In this document: positions 1 through 9,833 of the stretch, piece by piece
Position numbering within the stretch: the stretch's first letter is position 1
How the letters are laid out: each line of letters opens with the position of its first letter
Assembly (NCBI GenBank): GCA_027592275.1
Contig: JAQCKF010000006.1
Location: forward strand, 62,001-126,000
Direction: 5' to 3'
DNA length: 64,000 nucleotides
Origin: Pseudomonadota bacterium
GTDB taxonomy: Bacteria; Pseudomonadota; Gammaproteobacteria; Pseudomonadales; Pseudohongiellaceae
The notes under the pieces: generated by a model
The model's input: the letters and a program-made list of their open reading frames with translations, nothing else
The model's database searches: none
Told to the model about the DNA's origin: nothing
Program-made: the position numbers and the translations under genes

Positions 1-908
1 TTGCTTAGTTCTTGATAGTTTGGAGCATCGAAAAACTTCTGACAGCGATCAATTTCTTCGTCTGTAAGCGTAAGCGAAGAATCTTTAATGAGCGCCCATT
101 CCTTTGTTACTTTGTTCTTGAACTCCTCTACACCAGTTTCCTTTACCAGTATTTTGATTCTGGCTTTGTACTTATTGTCACGACGCCCCTCGCGGTTATA
201 GACACGAAGTATCGCTTCTAGTGCTGTTAGAAGGTGTTTTTTCTCAACGAAATCGAATATTTCTTTGCCTATAACTGGCGTGCGACCGAGGCCGCCACCC
301 ACGAGGATACGAAAGCCAATCTCGTCATTATCTCCTTTAACGATATAGATGCCGATATCATGAACTTGTGTAGCAGCCTGATCATCGACAGTACCGCAGA
401 CGGCAATCTTAAATTTTCGTGGTAGGTAGGCAAATTCAGGATGGAAGCTCGACCACTGACGGATGATCTCGCAATACGCTCTACTATCTTCTAGTTCATC
501 AGGCGCCGCTCCTGCAAATTGATCTGTTGTGGTGTTGCGAATGCAGTTGCCACTGGTTTGTATGGCATGCATTTCTACTTCTGCGAGATCGGCGAGCAAA
601 TCCGGCACATCGACTAAAGCAGGCCAGTTATATTGAATATTCTGGCGAGTGGTGAAATGCGCATAGCCCTTATCGTAGTGATTGGCGATGTAGGCAAGCT
701 TGCGCAATTGTGTTGAAGACAGCATGCCGTAGGGCACAGCAATACGAAGCATCGGTGCCAGGCGCTGCACATAGAGCCCGTTTTGGAGACGCAGGGGCAG
801 GAACTCAATTTCACTTAGCTTGCCATCAATGTATCGATTCGTCTGGTCGCGAAACTGGGCGACGCGATCCGCTAACATCTGATGGTCATATCCGTCGTAT
901 CTGTACAT
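1..908 (-). CDS. cysI: Nitrite/sulfite reductase hemoprotein (CysI type), 3' part cut by window edge
   Basis: Reading the minus strand from an ATG at 908 gives an uninterrupted frame to the left edge (about 302 residues, C-terminus missing). The protein starts MYRYDGYDHQMLADRVAQFR and contains LRLQNGLYVQRLAPMLRIA, HFTTRQNIQYNWPAL and HAIQTSGNCIRNTTTDQFAG. These are hallmarks of the siroheme/[4Fe-4S] nitrite and sulfite reductase family. Enzymes of this family in pseudomonads reduce sulfite to sulfide for cysteine synthesis in the cytoplasm. The heme-ligating cysteine cluster lies in the missing part. The gene lies downstream of metH on the same strand, which fits sulfur assimilation feeding methionine synthesis. 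A nitrite reductase role is less likely from the pseudomonad-like sequence but cannot be excluded without the C-terminus. Confidence 0.9.
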   Translation of the reverse strand, partial: MYRYDGYDHQMLADRVAQFRDQTNRYIDGKLSEIEFLPLRLQNGLYVQRLAPMLRIAVPYGMLSSTQLRKLAYIANHYDKGYAHFTTRQNIQYNWPALVDVPDLLADLAEVEMHAIQTSGNCIRNTTTDQFAGAAPDELEDSRAYCEIIRQWSSFHPEFAYLPRKFKIAVCGTVDDQAATQVHDIGIYIVKGDNDEIGFRILVGGGLGRTPVIGKEIFDFVEKKHLLTALEAILRVYNREGRRDNKYKARIKILVKETGVEEFKNKVTKEWALIKDSSLTLTDEEIDRCQKFFDAPNYQELS

Positions 909-949
909 GTTGCTCAATGCTCTCTGTTAACTGCTATTCACTTAGTTGA

Positions 950-981
950 TACTGAAAATGTCATCTAAGACATTTTCAGTA
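950..981. promoter_or_regulatory. Perfect 13-bp inverted repeat upstream of cysI
   Basis: Two 13-base arms (tactgaaaatgtc / gacattttcagta) flank a 6-base spacer. They lie about 42 bases upstream of the cysI start. The arms are AT-rich and not followed by a T-run on either strand, so this looks more like an operator or mRNA hairpin than an intrinsic terminator. The sequence shows the dyad only. A sulfur regulator (CysB- or MetR-like) is a guess from context. Confidence 0.5.
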
Positions 982-1037
982 CATCGTGCGTCAAAAGCTG
1001 GCGTGTTATGTCATCTCACTTTTTTTTGGCGCACTCG

Positions 1038-1077
1038 CATTGCCCTAATGGGCAATGGTTGCACATCCCTGTGCAAC
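1038..1077. repeat. Two adjacent hairpins in the metH-cysI gap
   Basis: Two perfect inverted repeats abut: cattgccc/gggcaatg (1038-1057, 4-nt loop) and gttgcac/gtgcaac (1058-1077, 6-nt loop). They lie about 45 bases after the metH stop, in the direction of metH transcription. On the minus strand they are followed by an A-run instead of a T-run, so they do not fit a rho-independent terminator for metH. They may protect the metH 3' end or form an extragenic palindrome. Confidence 0.45.
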
Positions 1078-1122
1078 GCTTATTGACCAGAATTATTACT
1101 AGCTAAACGTCCTGTACGGACC

Positions 1123-4100
1123 TCATTCCAAATTCGGAGTGAGCAATTTTGTCATTTCTGCCGCCGGTTTGCCATTTCTATTAGACAGGTCATCTACCTG
1201 CTCTTGGGTGATTTTTCCTACAGAGAAATACTTCGATTCTGGATGCCCAAAGTAGAACCCGCTAACGCTGGCAGCTGGGCTCATGGCAAAACTTTCGGTC
1301 AGCTCGATCTGTGTCTCTTCGGCTGCATTCAGAAGAGAAAAGAGGGTCTGTTTTTCGGAGTGGTCGGGACAAGCTGGGTAGCCCGGTGCCGGACGAATTC
1401 CTCGGTATTTCTCGCCGATCAACTCTGTCGCCGAGAATTCTTCAGTGGGATCAAAGCCCCAGAACTCTTTGCGTACGCGTTCATGCATGTGTTCGGCAAA
1501 GGCCTCTGCTAGCCGATCGGCGAGTGCTTTCACCATGATCGCTGTGTAGTCATCGTTCTCCGCCGAGTACTTGGCGGCGAGTTCATCGGCACCAATGCCC
1601 GTAGTAACGGCGAAACCGCCAATGTAATCCGTACCATTCTCAGCTGATTGAGGAGCAATGAAGTCAGCCAAGCAGAGATTGGGCAACTCGGCTTCTTTGG
1701 GTATCTGCTGCCTGAGGAAATGCAGCGTATCAAGCGGGGCGCCAGACTCATCTGTGGCGTAGAGTTGAACGTCGTTGTCCGCTATCTTATTGGCCGGCCA
1801 GAAACCAATCACAGCCTTGGCTGTCAGTAGTTTCTCATCGACGATCTTCTTCAAGAGCGCCTGAGCGTCGCCAAATAGGTGGGTAGCAGCCTCGCCTACT
1901 TTTTCGTCGTTCAGGATAGCTGGATATTTCCCTGCGAGACTCCAAGTAATAAAGAATGGCGTCCAGTCTATATAGTCAATGAGATCATCAAGGGAATAAT
2001 CTGTAAAAACCTTCGTGCCTAAGAATGCAGGTTTTACAGCTGTAAAGTTGCTCCAGTCAGCAGTGAACGGATTCGCATTTGCCTTCTTATAGGGAAGCAA
2101 TTTGAGTTTGCTTGATCGTTTTGCCACTCGCTCTCGAATAACTTCATATTCGCTGCGAATCTTGCTCGCATACTCAGGCTTGTTTTTGTCATTGAGTAGC
2201 GTGCTAACAACGGACACGCTCCGGGAGGCGTCAGGCACATAGATGGTGCTGTCGTTAAGATAATGTTGTTCGATCTTGACTGCGGTGTGCGCCTTGGAGG
2301 TTGTGGCGCCACCTATCAGTAGAGGGATATTGAAACCGAGTCTCTGCATCTCGCCGGCGACATGAACCATCTCATCGAGTGATGGAGTGATCAGGCCGCT
2401 GAGGCCAATCACATCGACGTTCTCATCTCTCGCCACCTGGAGGATCTTCTCGCAGGGGACCATGACTCCGAGGTCGATTACATCGTAGTTGTTACAGCCG
2501 AGCACTACCCCAACAATATTTTTGCCGATGTCATGTACGTCTCCTTTCACAGTAGCCATCAAGATCTTGCCCTTGCTCTGTATAACCCCGCCTTTTTCCG
2601 CCTCGATGTAGGGAAGTAGATAGGCAACGGCCTGCTTCATTACTCGTGCGCTCTTAACGACCTGCGGTAGAAACATCTTACCGCTACCGAAAAGATCGCC
2701 GACCTCATCCATGCCTTTCATCAGAGGTCCTTCAATAACCTCTATTGGCCTGTCAGCTTTCTGCCGGGCTTCTTCGGTGTCCTCGATGATGAACTTTGTA
2801 ATGCCTTTTACCAGAGCATAGGCCAGTCGTTTCTCGACATCGGCGTCGCGCCACGCAATATCTGCTGCGGTTTTCTTTTGAGATTCGCCGGAGTAGTTTG
2901 CTGCCACCTCCATTAGGTTTTCTGTGCCGTTGTCATGCTTGTTGAGGATGACGTCTTCGACTGCTTTCTTTAGGTCGGCTGGAATATCGTCATAGACAGT
3001 TAGTTGCCCGGCATTGACGATGCCCATTGTTAGGCCTGCCTGTATCGCATGATAAAGAAAGACAGAGTGAATAGCTTCGCGAACGGTGTTATTGCCTCTG
3101 AATGAGAACGAGACATTGCTCACACCGCCAGATATCAATGCGCCAGGTAAGTTTTTCTTGATATAACGGCAAGCTTCGATGAAGTCCACAGCATAATTGT
3201 TATGCTCTTCGATGCCGGTCGCCACAGCGAAGATATTGGGATCAAATATGATGTCTTCTGCGGGAAAGCCGATTGTCTGCGTTAGCAAGTCGTAGCTGCG
3301 CTTGCAGATTGCGTTCTTCTTCTCCAGCGAATCTGCCTGACCTTTCTCGTCGAACGCCATAACAATAATGGCTGCTCCGTATTTCAGGCACAGCTTAGCC
3401 TTCGCGAGAAAATCTTCCTCGCCTTCTTTTAGGCTAATCGAATTTACGATGCACTTACCCTGCACGCACTTAAGCCCAGTCTCAATGATCTCCCACTTGG
3501 ATGAATCTATCATGATCGGCACGCGGCAGATGTCTGGCTCAGAGGCGATGAGTTTCAGAAATTTATTCATCGCCATCTCGGAATCGAGCATGCCTTCGTC
3601 CATGTTGATATCGATTATCTGAGCACCAGACTCGACCTGCTGCAAGGCGACCTCTAGTGCTTCGTCATAGTTCTCATCGATAATCAGTCGCGAGAATTTT
3701 GCCGAGCCGGTTATGTTGGTGCGCTCGCCTACATTAACGAACAAGGACGCCGCATCAATATTAAAGGCTTCTAAACCGGCTAGGCGGCATGCAGACTTAA
3801 GCTGTGGAATCCTGCGGGGCGTGACTCCTTCAACTGCCTTACAGATAGCAGTGATGTGATCCGGAGTAGTGCCGCAGCAGCCGCCGACTACATTGACGAA
3901 GCCTCTTTCGGCAAAGTCAGCAATGATGGCCGCCATTTCACTAGGAGACTGATCGTATTCGCCAAACTCATTTGGCAGACCCGCATTCGGGTGAGTGGCA
4001 ACGTAGCAATTCACTATTGCCGCTGTCTCCTCGATGTGGGGGCGCAACTGCTCAGCGCCCAATGCGCAATTGAAGCCAATAGATAGAGGCTGTGCATGGG

Positions 4101-4812
4101 CAACTGAGTTACAGAAGGCAGCGACGGTTTGGCCTGAAAGAGTGCGGCCGCTGGCGTCGGTAATCGTGCCTGATATCATTATAGGTAGAGTCAGGCCCTT
4201 GGCCTCAAAGCATTCGCTGATAGCAAAGATTGCGGCCTTCGCATTTAGTGTGTCGAACGCCGTCTCGATCATGATTATATCGGCGCCACCGTCAATGAGT
4301 GCATTGGTGGAGTTGCTATAGTCGGCGACTAATTCATCGAAGCTGATGTTTCTGAAATCGGGATCACTGACCTTGGGCGAGAGCGATGCTGTCTTGCTCG
4401 TTGGTCCTAACACGCCGGCAACGAATCTAGGTTTATCCGGTGTCGTCGCCGCTATCTCATCAACTGCCGCTCTGGCGAGCTTGGCTGCTTCAAAATTGAG
4501 TTCATAGGCCAAATCTTCCAGGTGATAGTCCGATTGGGAGCTGCGTGTTGAATTGAAGGTATTGGTTTCGACGATATCCGCGCCCGCAAGTAGATATGCA
4601 AGATGGATCTGCTTGATCACCTCGGGCTGAGTTAGCGAAAGTAGATCGTTGTTGCCTGCCAGTTCATGGGGAAAGTCTGCAAAGCGGTCGCTACGAAATT
4701 CTGCATCTGACAGTTTGTGTGACTGAATCATGGTCCCCATAGCGCCATCGAGCACCAAAATGCGCTGTTGGAGTAGGCCGCGTAGAAGTGTTTCTGATTC
4801 GCTGGTTTTCAT
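1123..4812 (-). CDS. metH: Cobalamin-dependent methionine synthase
   Basis: This cytoplasmic enzyme transfers the methyl group of 5-methyltetrahydrofolate through cobalamin to homocysteine. All four modules are visible. The homocysteine/zinc domain has [14 protein letters not shown] near the N-terminus and zinc cysteines in FNCALG (about 249) and [11 protein letters not shown] (about 312-313). The pterin domain carries [14 protein letters not shown]. The cobalamin domain carries [20 protein letters not shown] with the cobalt-ligating His. The reactivation domain carries [15 protein letters not shown]. The start at 4812 ([10 protein letters not shown]) gives about 1229 residues, close to the E. 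coli enzyme. The frame is open to a possible start at 4884, but the extra 24 residues have no family counterpart. It is divergent from nfuA. No cobalamin riboswitch was recognised in the short divergent gap. Confidence 0.97.
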   Translation of the reverse strand: MKTSESETLLRGLLQQRILVLDGAMGTMIQSHKLSDAEFRSDRFADFPHELAGNNDLLSLTQPEVIKQIHLAYLLAGADIVETNTFNSTRSSQSDYHLEDLAYELNFEAAKLARAAVDEIAATTPDKPRFVAGVLGPTSKTASLSPKVSDPDFRNISFDELVADYSNSTNALIDGGADIIMIETAFDTLNAKAAIFAISECFEAKGLTLPIMISGTITDASGRTLSGQTVAAFCNSVAHAQPLSIGFNCALGAEQLRPHIEETAAIVNCYVATHPNAGLPNEFGEYDQSPSEMAAIIADFAERGFVNVVGGCCGTTPDHITAICKAVEGVTPRRIPQLKSACRLAGLEAFNIDAASLFVNVGERTNITGSAKFSRLIIDENYDEALEVALQQVESGAQIIDINMDEGMLDSEMAMNKFLKLIASEPDICRVPIMIDSSKWEIIETGLKCVQGKCIVNSISLKEGEEDFLAKAKLCLKYGAAIIVMAFDEKGQADSLEKKNAICKRSYDLLTQTIGFPAEDIIFDPNIFAVATGIEEHNNYAVDFIEACRYIKKNLPGALISGGVSNVSFSFRGNNTVREAIHSVFLYHAIQAGLTMGIVNAGQLTVYDDIPADLKKAVEDVILNKHDNGTENLMEVAANYSGESQKKTAADIAWRDADVEKRLAYALVKGITKFIIEDTEEARQKADRPIEVIEGPLMKGMDEVGDLFGSGKMFLPQVVKSARVMKQAVAYLLPYIEAEKGGVIQSKGKILMATVKGDVHDIGKNIVGVVLGCNNYDVIDLGVMVPCEKILQVARDENVDVIGLSGLITPSLDEMVHVAGEMQRLGFNIPLLIGGATTSKAHTAVKIEQHYLNDSTIYVPDASRSVSVVSTLLNDKNKPEYASKIRSEYEVIRERVAKRSSKLKLLPYKKANANPFTADWSNFTAVKPAFLGTKVFTDYSLDDLIDYIDWTPFFITWSLAGKYPAILNDEKVGEAATHLFGDAQALLKKIVDEKLLTAKAVIGFWPANKIADNDVQLYATDESGAPLDTLHFLRQQIPKEAELPNLCLADFIAPQSAENGTDYIGGFAVTTGIGADELAAKYSAENDDYTAIMVKALADRLAEAFAEHMHERVRKEFWGFDPTEEFSATELIGEKYRGIRPAPGYPACPDHSEKQTLFSLLNAAEETQIELTESFAMSPAASVSGFYFGHPESKYFSVGKITQEQVDDLSNRNGKPAAEMTKLLTPNLE

Positions 4813-4911
4813 GTTGTTGTGCTCAATTTGCTGTTTGCTGGGTGCTACGAGATAGCTGCTCGAAAAAGCCGCCAAGTCTAGCAAAAATGCAGGCCCAGGG
4901 CATCGTGAAAA

Positions 4912-4936
4912 ATAACCTAGTAATTCACTCGGGTAT
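4912..4936 (+). promoter_or_regulatory. Candidate IscR type 1 binding site upstream of nfuA
   Basis: Compared with the type 1 IscR consensus as I know it (ATASYYGACT-RWWWY-AGTCRRSTAT), 21 of 25 positions fit, including the whole CRRSTAT right end and the ATA left end. The site ends at the -35 region of the predicted nfuA promoter, where binding of [2Fe-2S]-IscR would repress. No iscR gene is in the window, so the regulator is inferred. Confidence 0.45.
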
Positions 4937-4964
4937 TCTAATTTCTGATCGATTGGAGTATAAT
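4936..4964 (+). promoter_or_regulatory. Predicted sigma-70 promoter of nfuA
   Basis: A perfect TATAAT (4959-4964) lies 35 bases upstream of the nfuA ATG. A weak TTCTAA (4936-4941) sits 17 bases before it. A poor -35 combined with an IscR-like site is the usual arrangement for an iron-sulfur-responsive promoter. Confidence 0.5.
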
Positions 4965-4999
4965 TCCCACAGTCCTAAACACTAGCGCGAGAAAGACAC

Positions 5000-5578
5000 A
5001 TGGTAACGATCACCGAATCTGCACAAGAATACCTCACTGAGTTGCTCAAGAAGCAAGATTGCGAGGGTATATCAGTGCGAATTTTCATTCTGGATGCAGG
5101 CACCCCGAAAGCTGAAACCTGCATTTCATTTTGTCGGCCTGGAGAAGAAAAAGAAGACGACGAATTGAAGCAATATGAAAATTTTAAGACCTTCATCGAA
5201 CTGGCTAGTATACCTTTCCTAGAAGAGGCTGTAGTGGACTTCGCTAAGGACTCGATGGGTGGGCAGCTCACGATTAAGGCGCCAAATTCTCGCTTGCCTA
5301 AGATCTCCGACGATAGCTCAATCGAAGATCGGGTTAATTATATCCTATATAACGAAGTCAATCCTGGGTTGGCAGCGCATGGTGGAAATGTGTCTCTCGA
5401 AGAGATATTTGAAGAGAATATCGCTGTTCTTCGCTTTGGTGGTGGCTGTCAGGGTTGCGGAATGGTAGATGTCACGCTTAAAAACGGCGTAGAGAAGACT
5501 CTACTAGAACAGGTTCCCCAGTTGAAGGAAGTGCGTGACGTTACGGATCACACAGTCAAAGAGAACGCTTACTACTAG
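5000..5578 (+). CDS. nfuA: Fe-S biogenesis protein NfuA
   Basis: NfuA carries [4Fe-4S] clusters to target enzymes. Residues 1-100 form the A-type-like domain ([20 protein letters not shown] ending in APNSRLPKI). Residues 105-192 form the NifU C-terminal domain with the cluster-binding CQGCGM motif, cysteines 150 and 153, in [19 protein letters not shown]. The length of 192 residues matches the E. coli protein. The gene is monocistronic, divergent from metH and convergent with the dUTPase gene. The upstream promoter overlaps an IscR-like site, fitting control by Fe-S demand. Confidence 0.96.
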   Translation: MVTITESAQEYLTELLKKQDCEGISVRIFILDAGTPKAETCISFCRPGEEKEDDELKQYENFKTFIELASIPFLEEAVVDFAKDSMGGQLTIKAPNSRLPKISDDSSIEDRVNYILYNEVNPGLAAHGGNVSLEEIFEENIAVLRFGGGCQGCGMVDVTLKNGVEKTLLEQVPQLKEVRDVTDHTVKENAYY

Positions 5579-5613
5579 CAGGCTCTGGGTTAAATTCTAG
5601 AGTGAATCGGGAG

Positions 5614-6273
5614 CTAGTTCGGATAGTGATTGCGCAGAGCCGAGTAGAGCTTGTCTTCGTACTCGGCATCACTTGGATCTAAGTCTGCCATCACCTCAAC
5701 TAAATATTCATTGTCCTCGCGGCCGTTCCACATTTTCTGATAGCTGCCATCCTTATAGCCATGATCCTGACGGAAGAAATTGAGTACATTCTTGCCGACG
5801 TACTGGCAGTACAACTCAGTCCAATCCATCTCGCAATTGCTCATTATCGAGGCGAATACTGACAACTCGATCCTTCGTGCCGCAGAGATTCCAATAAGTA
5901 ATTCAATCTGCTCAAGCAGATCCATCGAGTTTACATTGTACGACTTGCCGTCGAAATCCACCGGGTTTGAATCTTCTATGGTCTTTAGCTGTTCGTTTAG
6001 CTTGAGCAGGGCTGCCGTCTCGCTCCCTCCCTCATTAAGCAATATCTGAGAGAGCATGAAATGCCAGATATCGATCAACTCCATCTGCAGCTGCGGAAGG
6101 TCCTTTTCCTGCTTCTTCCACCATTTCCAGCCATGATGTTCTATGGCTTCCGCGGCCTCGATAACCACGGCGCGCATATAAGGATAGCGAGCGGCCACCC
6201 AATTAGGGTCTACCTTCGCATTCATAGCTGACTGAAGTGACAGCATGGTTCTAGCCTGTTGATCTGACAGCAT
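5614..6273 (-). CDS. All-alpha dUTP diphosphatase (dimeric dUTPase/MazG-like superfamily)
   Basis: This 219-residue protein likely hydrolyses dUTP to dUMP and pyrophosphate, keeping uracil out of DNA and supplying thymidylate synthesis. The metal-binding helices are visible as EAAEAIEHHGWKWWKK (acidic residues 39 and 42) and MELIDIWHF (65 and 68). This is the EXXE...EXXD pattern of the dimeric dUTPase family, which differs from the trimeric Dut fold. The N-terminus (MLSDQQARTMLSLQSAMNAK) also fits proteobacterial members. It is convergent with nfuA, with only 35 bases between stops and no clear terminator. A broader nucleotide pyrophosphohydrolase activity is possible. Confidence 0.85.
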   Translation of the reverse strand: MLSDQQARTMLSLQSAMNAKVDPNWVAARYPYMRAVVIEAAEAIEHHGWKWWKKQEKDLPQLQMELIDIWHFMLSQILLNEGGSETAALLKLNEQLKTIEDSNPVDFDGKSYNVNSMDLLEQIELLIGISAARRIELSVFASIMSNCEMDWTELYCQYVGKNVLNFFRQDHGYKDGSYQKMWNGREDNEYLVEVMADLDPSDAEYEDKLYSALRNHYPN

Positions 6274-6378
6274 GGGAGCGGATTCTTAGGTTAATGGGGC
6301 AGGTGTTGGGTTGTTCGAAAGTCTTGACGGCCTGTGTTCTCTATGCGTTCAAACACCTTAGATATCTGTATGTTTTAG

Positions 6379-6636
6379 CTAGCTCATGCCGACTGACTGG
6401 AGTTTTGCCTGTTTTGCGAGAGTACTAAGCATTTCCTTGCGACTGCTTAACATATCGTTATAGGACTTTCTGGCGGCTAGAACCTCAGAATTATCTTTAT
6501 CTGAAGAATCGAGTTCAGTGAGCCAAGCTTCTAATACTTGAATCTCACTATTGAGTTGAGCGGTGCCTTCTTCGATCAATTTTTGATCAATGCTTACACC
6601 AGCATCATCAATTTGCTTCTGACGCTTATCGTTCAT
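6379..6636 (-). CDS. Small predicted coiled-coil protein of unknown function
   Basis: This 85-residue, acidic, helix-rich protein has no signal peptide or membrane segment. It starts MNDKRQKQIDDAGVSID and shows heptad-like spacing through the middle. A convincing AGGA ribosome-binding site precedes the ATG, which supports it as a real gene. It follows the same orientation as the dUTPase gene, 105 bases away. I do not recognise a family. Confidence 0.6.
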   Translation of the reverse strand: MNDKRQKQIDDAGVSIDQKLIEEGTAQLNSEIQVLEAWLTELDSSDKDNSEVLAARKSYNDMLSSRKEMLSTLAKQAKLQSVGMS

Positions 6637-7036
6637 GGTTGGTTTCCTAGTATCCCCAACGGCCTCTGTTAGAGAGGCTTATTCTTATCGGCCCCCTGAT
6701 TGCATCGGCCGATTCAATCAGGTCTGTACGTCTGCGCTGTTTTTACAGTCTTTTGGAGAGGACAGAACCTTATGTCAGGATGGCATAGTCCAATTTTGGG
6801 GTCAAGATACCTAGGATTGATGCTAGAAGATGTTTGTCATGTGCTTAGTAGCAGGGCGATTAGAAGGCTCAGTATTTTGCCGAATAGAGCTGTTGGCTGC
6901 GTGTAAACAGAGAAAGCTGCACATTTCGTACGAACTATGCATAAATAATCCGAATATAGTGGCTTTGCTCTTGACTGAACAGGCCAAGCTTCTTAGAATC
7001 CCCCGCTGCTTGAGAGAGCAGTTAAGTAAAGTCACA
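6637..7036. other. Non-coding stretch of 400 bases
   Basis: No convincing gene was seen. Short open frames here lack ribosome-binding sites and recognisable sequence. The right end holds the promoter of tRNA-Glu. A short dyad (gcctct/agaggc) near 6663-6679 lies upstream of the small coiled-coil gene. Confidence 0.5.
6971..6999 (+). promoter_or_regulatory. Sigma-70 promoter of tRNA-Glu
   Basis: TTGACT (6971-6976) and TAGAAT (6994-6999) are separated by exactly 17 bases. This places the transcription start about 30 bases before the tRNA. Confidence 0.75.
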
Positions 7037-7112
<76 letters not shown>

Positions 7113-7120
7113 TATATAAG

Positions 7121-7145
7121 AGCCCGGCTAACGCCGGGCTTTTCT
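7121..7145 (+). terminator. Rho-independent terminator of tRNA-Glu
   Basis: A perfect 8-bp stem agcccggc/gccgggct with a taac loop is followed by tttt. It lies 8 bases after the tRNA. Confidence 0.9.
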
Positions 7146-7282
7146 ATTTCTGGAGTATCTGTTTCTGCGCCGACTATTCCTGCTTGTGCCACGGTCACTC
7201 GGTTGCCAATCGTATTAACAATCGACATACTCCTGCTGGCATCGGCGCTTGCTGCCAACACAACACATGAAGACTACTTTAG

Positions 7283-8206
7283 ATGACTATAGCAATCTCC
7301 ATTCAAAACCTGGCTAAAACCTATGCAAACGGTTTCGAGGCACTCAAGGGTATTACTCTCGAAGTAGAGCAGGGGGACTTTTTCGCGCTGTTAGGACCCA
7401 ACGGCGCGGGCAAATCAACCACCATTGGGGTGATCTCAACGCTGGTCAACAAGACATCGGGCTCGGTAGAGGTATTTGGCAAGAACGTTGACGCCCACGT
7501 CTATGAGACGAAACTAGACTTCGGTGTCGTTCCGCAGGAGGTGAATTTCAGCCTATTCGAAAAAGTGGGCGACATAGTCATGACACAGGCCGGTTACTAC
7601 GGCCTGCCGCGAAAGCTCGCCGCCGAGCGCTGCGAGAAATACTTACGCAAATTAGGCTTATGGGAGAAGCGCAATGATCGCTCTAGAACTCTCTCCGGTG
7701 GCATGAAGAGACGTTTGATGATCGCTAGAGCTCTCGTCCATGAGCCAAGACTATTGATACTTGATGAGCCCACAGCAGGTGTCGATATTGAATTGCGCCG
7801 CTCGATGTGGGAATTTCTGACAGAGATAAACAATAACGGCACGACGATTATACTGACGACGCATTATTTGGAAGAGGCTGAGCAACTGTGCCGCAATATC
7901 GCCATTATTGATGAAGGCAAAATAGTTGAGAATACCAGCATGCGTAAGTTACTAAGTGAGCTAGATTCTCAAGTCTATATCTTGGAAACAACTTCGCAGA
8001 TACCGTCAGGCTTTGATTTAAATCTGGATAATGCCAGTCTCGAAATTGTTGATGAGCATTGTATCGAGGTAACAGTCTCAGGTGGTCTTAGTATCAACGA
8101 TGTGTTCGCCGTGTTTAGTGAGGCGCAGATAAAAATTGATAGCATGAGAAACAAGACAAACAGACTGGAGCAGTTATTTTTGTCCAAGCTTGAAAGTAAC
8201 GACTAG
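7283..8206 (+). CDS. ABC transporter ATP-binding protein (YadG-like)
   Basis: This is the cytoplasmic ATPase of an ABC-2 exporter, 307 residues. Walker A is GPNGAGKST (38-46), the Q-loop region is GVVPQEVNF, the signature is LSGGMKRR (137-144), Walker B is LLILDEPTAGVD (157-168), and the switch His is in TTHYLEEAE. The C-terminal roughly 80 residues are the variable extension found in the drug/lipid exporter subfamily. The permease gene follows after 11 bases, so the two are one operon and presumably form a homodimer pair. E. coli YadG/YadH is the closest named pair. The substrate is not known. Confidence 0.9.
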   Translation: MTIAISIQNLAKTYANGFEALKGITLEVEQGDFFALLGPNGAGKSTTIGVISTLVNKTSGSVEVFGKNVDAHVYETKLDFGVVPQEVNFSLFEKVGDIVMTQAGYYGLPRKLAAERCEKYLRKLGLWEKRNDRSRTLSGGMKRRLMIARALVHEPRLLILDEPTAGVDIELRRSMWEFLTEINNNGTTIILTTHYLEEAEQLCRNIAIIDEGKIVENTSMRKLLSELDSQVYILETTSQIPSGFDLNLDNASLEIVDEHCIEVTVSGGLSINDVFAVFSEAQIKIDSMRNKTNRLEQLFLSKLESND

Positions 8207-8217
8207 GAAAATACACA

Positions 8218-8991
8218 GTGTTCTCGAATCATAAATATATAGCATTTGAAACAATAGTCATCAGAGAGATTCGCCGATTCGGTCGAATCTGGCTGCAGAC
8301 TCTAGTGCCGCCCGCGATTACGATTGGGCTCTACTTTGTGATCTTTGGTAATTTGGTGGGTAGGCGCATCGGTGAAATGGGCGGTTTCCAGTACATGGAA
8401 TTTATTGTGCCTGGATTGATTATGATGGCGGTGATACAGAATTCGTATTCAAACGTCGTCTCTTCCTTCTTCAGTCACAAATTTCAACATAGCGTAGAAG
8501 AATTGTTAGTATCTCCGGTGCCGAACTACGTAATTCTCTGTGGTTTTATAGTTGGAGGGATGGCGCGAGGGTTAGCTGTCGGTATTATAGTAACTTTTAT
8601 CTCTCTGCTGTTTGCTGATCTAGAAATTCAAAACCTGTTTATCACCATTAGCGTCGTGCTCTTAACGTCCATTGTGTTTGCGCTTGCAGGTTTTATAAAC
8701 GCGTTATTTGCTAATAGCTTCGATGATATTTCCATCATCCCTACATTTGTCCTTACACCACTTATCTATCTGGGTGGTGTGTTCTATTCGGTAGAGCTGC
8801 TGCCTCCGTTTTGGAAGTTTGTCTCCGCTCTTAATCCAATATTCTATATGGTCAACACATTTAGATACGGTATTCTGGGTTCCTCGGATGTCGATATCAC
8901 GTGGGCCTTCTTTATCCTTTTCGTCTTCATAGTGATATTGTTTACGTCCTGCATTTTGCTACTACGCAGGGGAACTGGTCTAAGAACCTAG
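8218..8991 (+). CDS. ABC-2 type transporter permease (YadH-like)
   Basis: This 257-residue integral membrane protein has about six hydrophobic segments. It includes the ABC-2 hallmarks EFIVPGLIMMAVIQNSYSNV and LGGVFYSVELLPPFWK, followed by NPIFYMVNTFRYGILG. The start is GTG at 8218, behind an AGGAAA site. It forms the membrane channel for the ATPase encoded just upstream. The substrate cannot be told from sequence. The end of the gene is 14 bases from queF, so co-transcription with queF is likely. Confidence 0.9.
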   Translation: MFSNHKYIAFETIVIREIRRFGRIWLQTLVPPAITIGLYFVIFGNLVGRRIGEMGGFQYMEFIVPGLIMMAVIQNSYSNVVSSFFSHKFQHSVEELLVSPVPNYVILCGFIVGGMARGLAVGIIVTFISLLFADLEIQNLFITISVVLLTSIVFALAGFINALFANSFDDISIIPTFVLTPLIYLGGVFYSVELLPPFWKFVSALNPIFYMVNTFRYGILGSSDVDITWAFFILFVFIVILFTSCILLLRRGTGLRT

Positions 8992-9005
8992 TAGCCGCGA
9001 ATATT

Positions 9006-9824
9006 ATGACGGACAATCCTCTCGGTAGTCAGACTGAACATCCAAAACAGTACCAACCTGAGGTGCTGTATCCAATACCGCGCTGGGCTAGTCGTTCGTT
9101 GTTGGATATCGACAAAAAAATTCGCATGTTTGGTCTCGATCATTGGCAAGCTTATGAGCTTTCCTGGCTGAGCAGTTCAGGCAAGCCACAGGTCGCGATA
9201 GGCGAATTCTATTTCAATTCCGAATCGGAAAACATCGTCGAATCGAAATCGCTAAAACTCTATCTGAATTCTTTGAATCAAGAACGCTATGAAAGCACGG
9301 AGACCGTAAGATCCCTAATCGAGCAAGACCTTTCGTCGATTAGTCGCTCGGAAGTCAAGGTAGTTATACATTCGCTAGACGAAATAGAAGACGAAGCATT
9401 TGGGGCAAGGGCAGGTAAGTGTATAGACCACGTCGATGTCGAACTTATCGCACAACAGCCAGATTCGCAGTTGCTCAATATTGCAGATGTAGATGCCGAC
9501 GACGAAGTTCTCTATTCAGACTTGTTTAGGTCAAACTGTCCAGTGACTGGCCAGCCAGATTGGGCGAGCATCGAAATACGCTACACTGGCAAGAAGATTA
9601 GGGAATCAAGTTTGTTGCAGTATTTAATTTCCTTCCGTGAACATCAGGGCTATCACGAAGAGTGTGCAGAGCGTATATTCCGCGACATCATGCTGAAATG
9701 TGCGCCCAGCGAGCTTAGAGTGGGAATGAACTTCTTGCGCAGGGGTGGCCTAGATATCAACGTATACCGAAGCACCGCGCCGGTAACATCTGACTCAGTG
9801 AGCAGCCGTCTGATTAGACAATAA
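9006..9824 (+). CDS. queF: NADPH-dependent 7-cyano-7-deazaguanine reductase
   Basis: QueF reduces preQ0 to preQ1 in the synthesis of the tRNA nucleoside queuosine. This is the long, two-domain (YqcD) form of 272 residues. The second T-fold carries the nucleophilic Cys178 and Asp185 in SNCPVTGQPDWASIEIRY. The N-terminal domain has the family start PLGSQTEHPKQYQPEVLYPI. The frame is open further upstream inside the permease gene, but the ATG at 9006 matches the family N-terminus. It probably shares the transcript of the ABC exporter genes. Whether the exporter relates to queuosine is not shown. Confidence 0.96.
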   Translation: MTDNPLGSQTEHPKQYQPEVLYPIPRWASRSLLDIDKKIRMFGLDHWQAYELSWLSSSGKPQVAIGEFYFNSESENIVESKSLKLYLNSLNQERYESTETVRSLIEQDLSSISRSEVKVVIHSLDEIEDEAFGARAGKCIDHVDVELIAQQPDSQLLNIADVDADDEVLYSDLFRSNCPVTGQPDWASIEIRYTGKKIRESSLLQYLISFREHQGYHEECAERIFRDIMLKCAPSELRVGMNFLRRGGLDINVYRSTAPVTSDSVSSRLIRQ

Positions 9825-9833
9825 AAGACGAAC

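Noticed and set aside
12-425. Plus-strand open frames at the left edge
   Set aside because: They are shadows of the minus-strand sulfite reductase gene, which is continuous and has clear family motifs.
1038-1077. Rho-independent terminator of metH
   Set aside because: The hairpins are perfect, but on the metH strand they are followed by A residues and not T, so the intrinsic terminator rule is not met.
4813-4999. Cobalamin or SAM/SAH riboswitch before metH
   Set aside because: The divergent gap is too short for a cobalamin riboswitch, and no conserved riboswitch core was seen.
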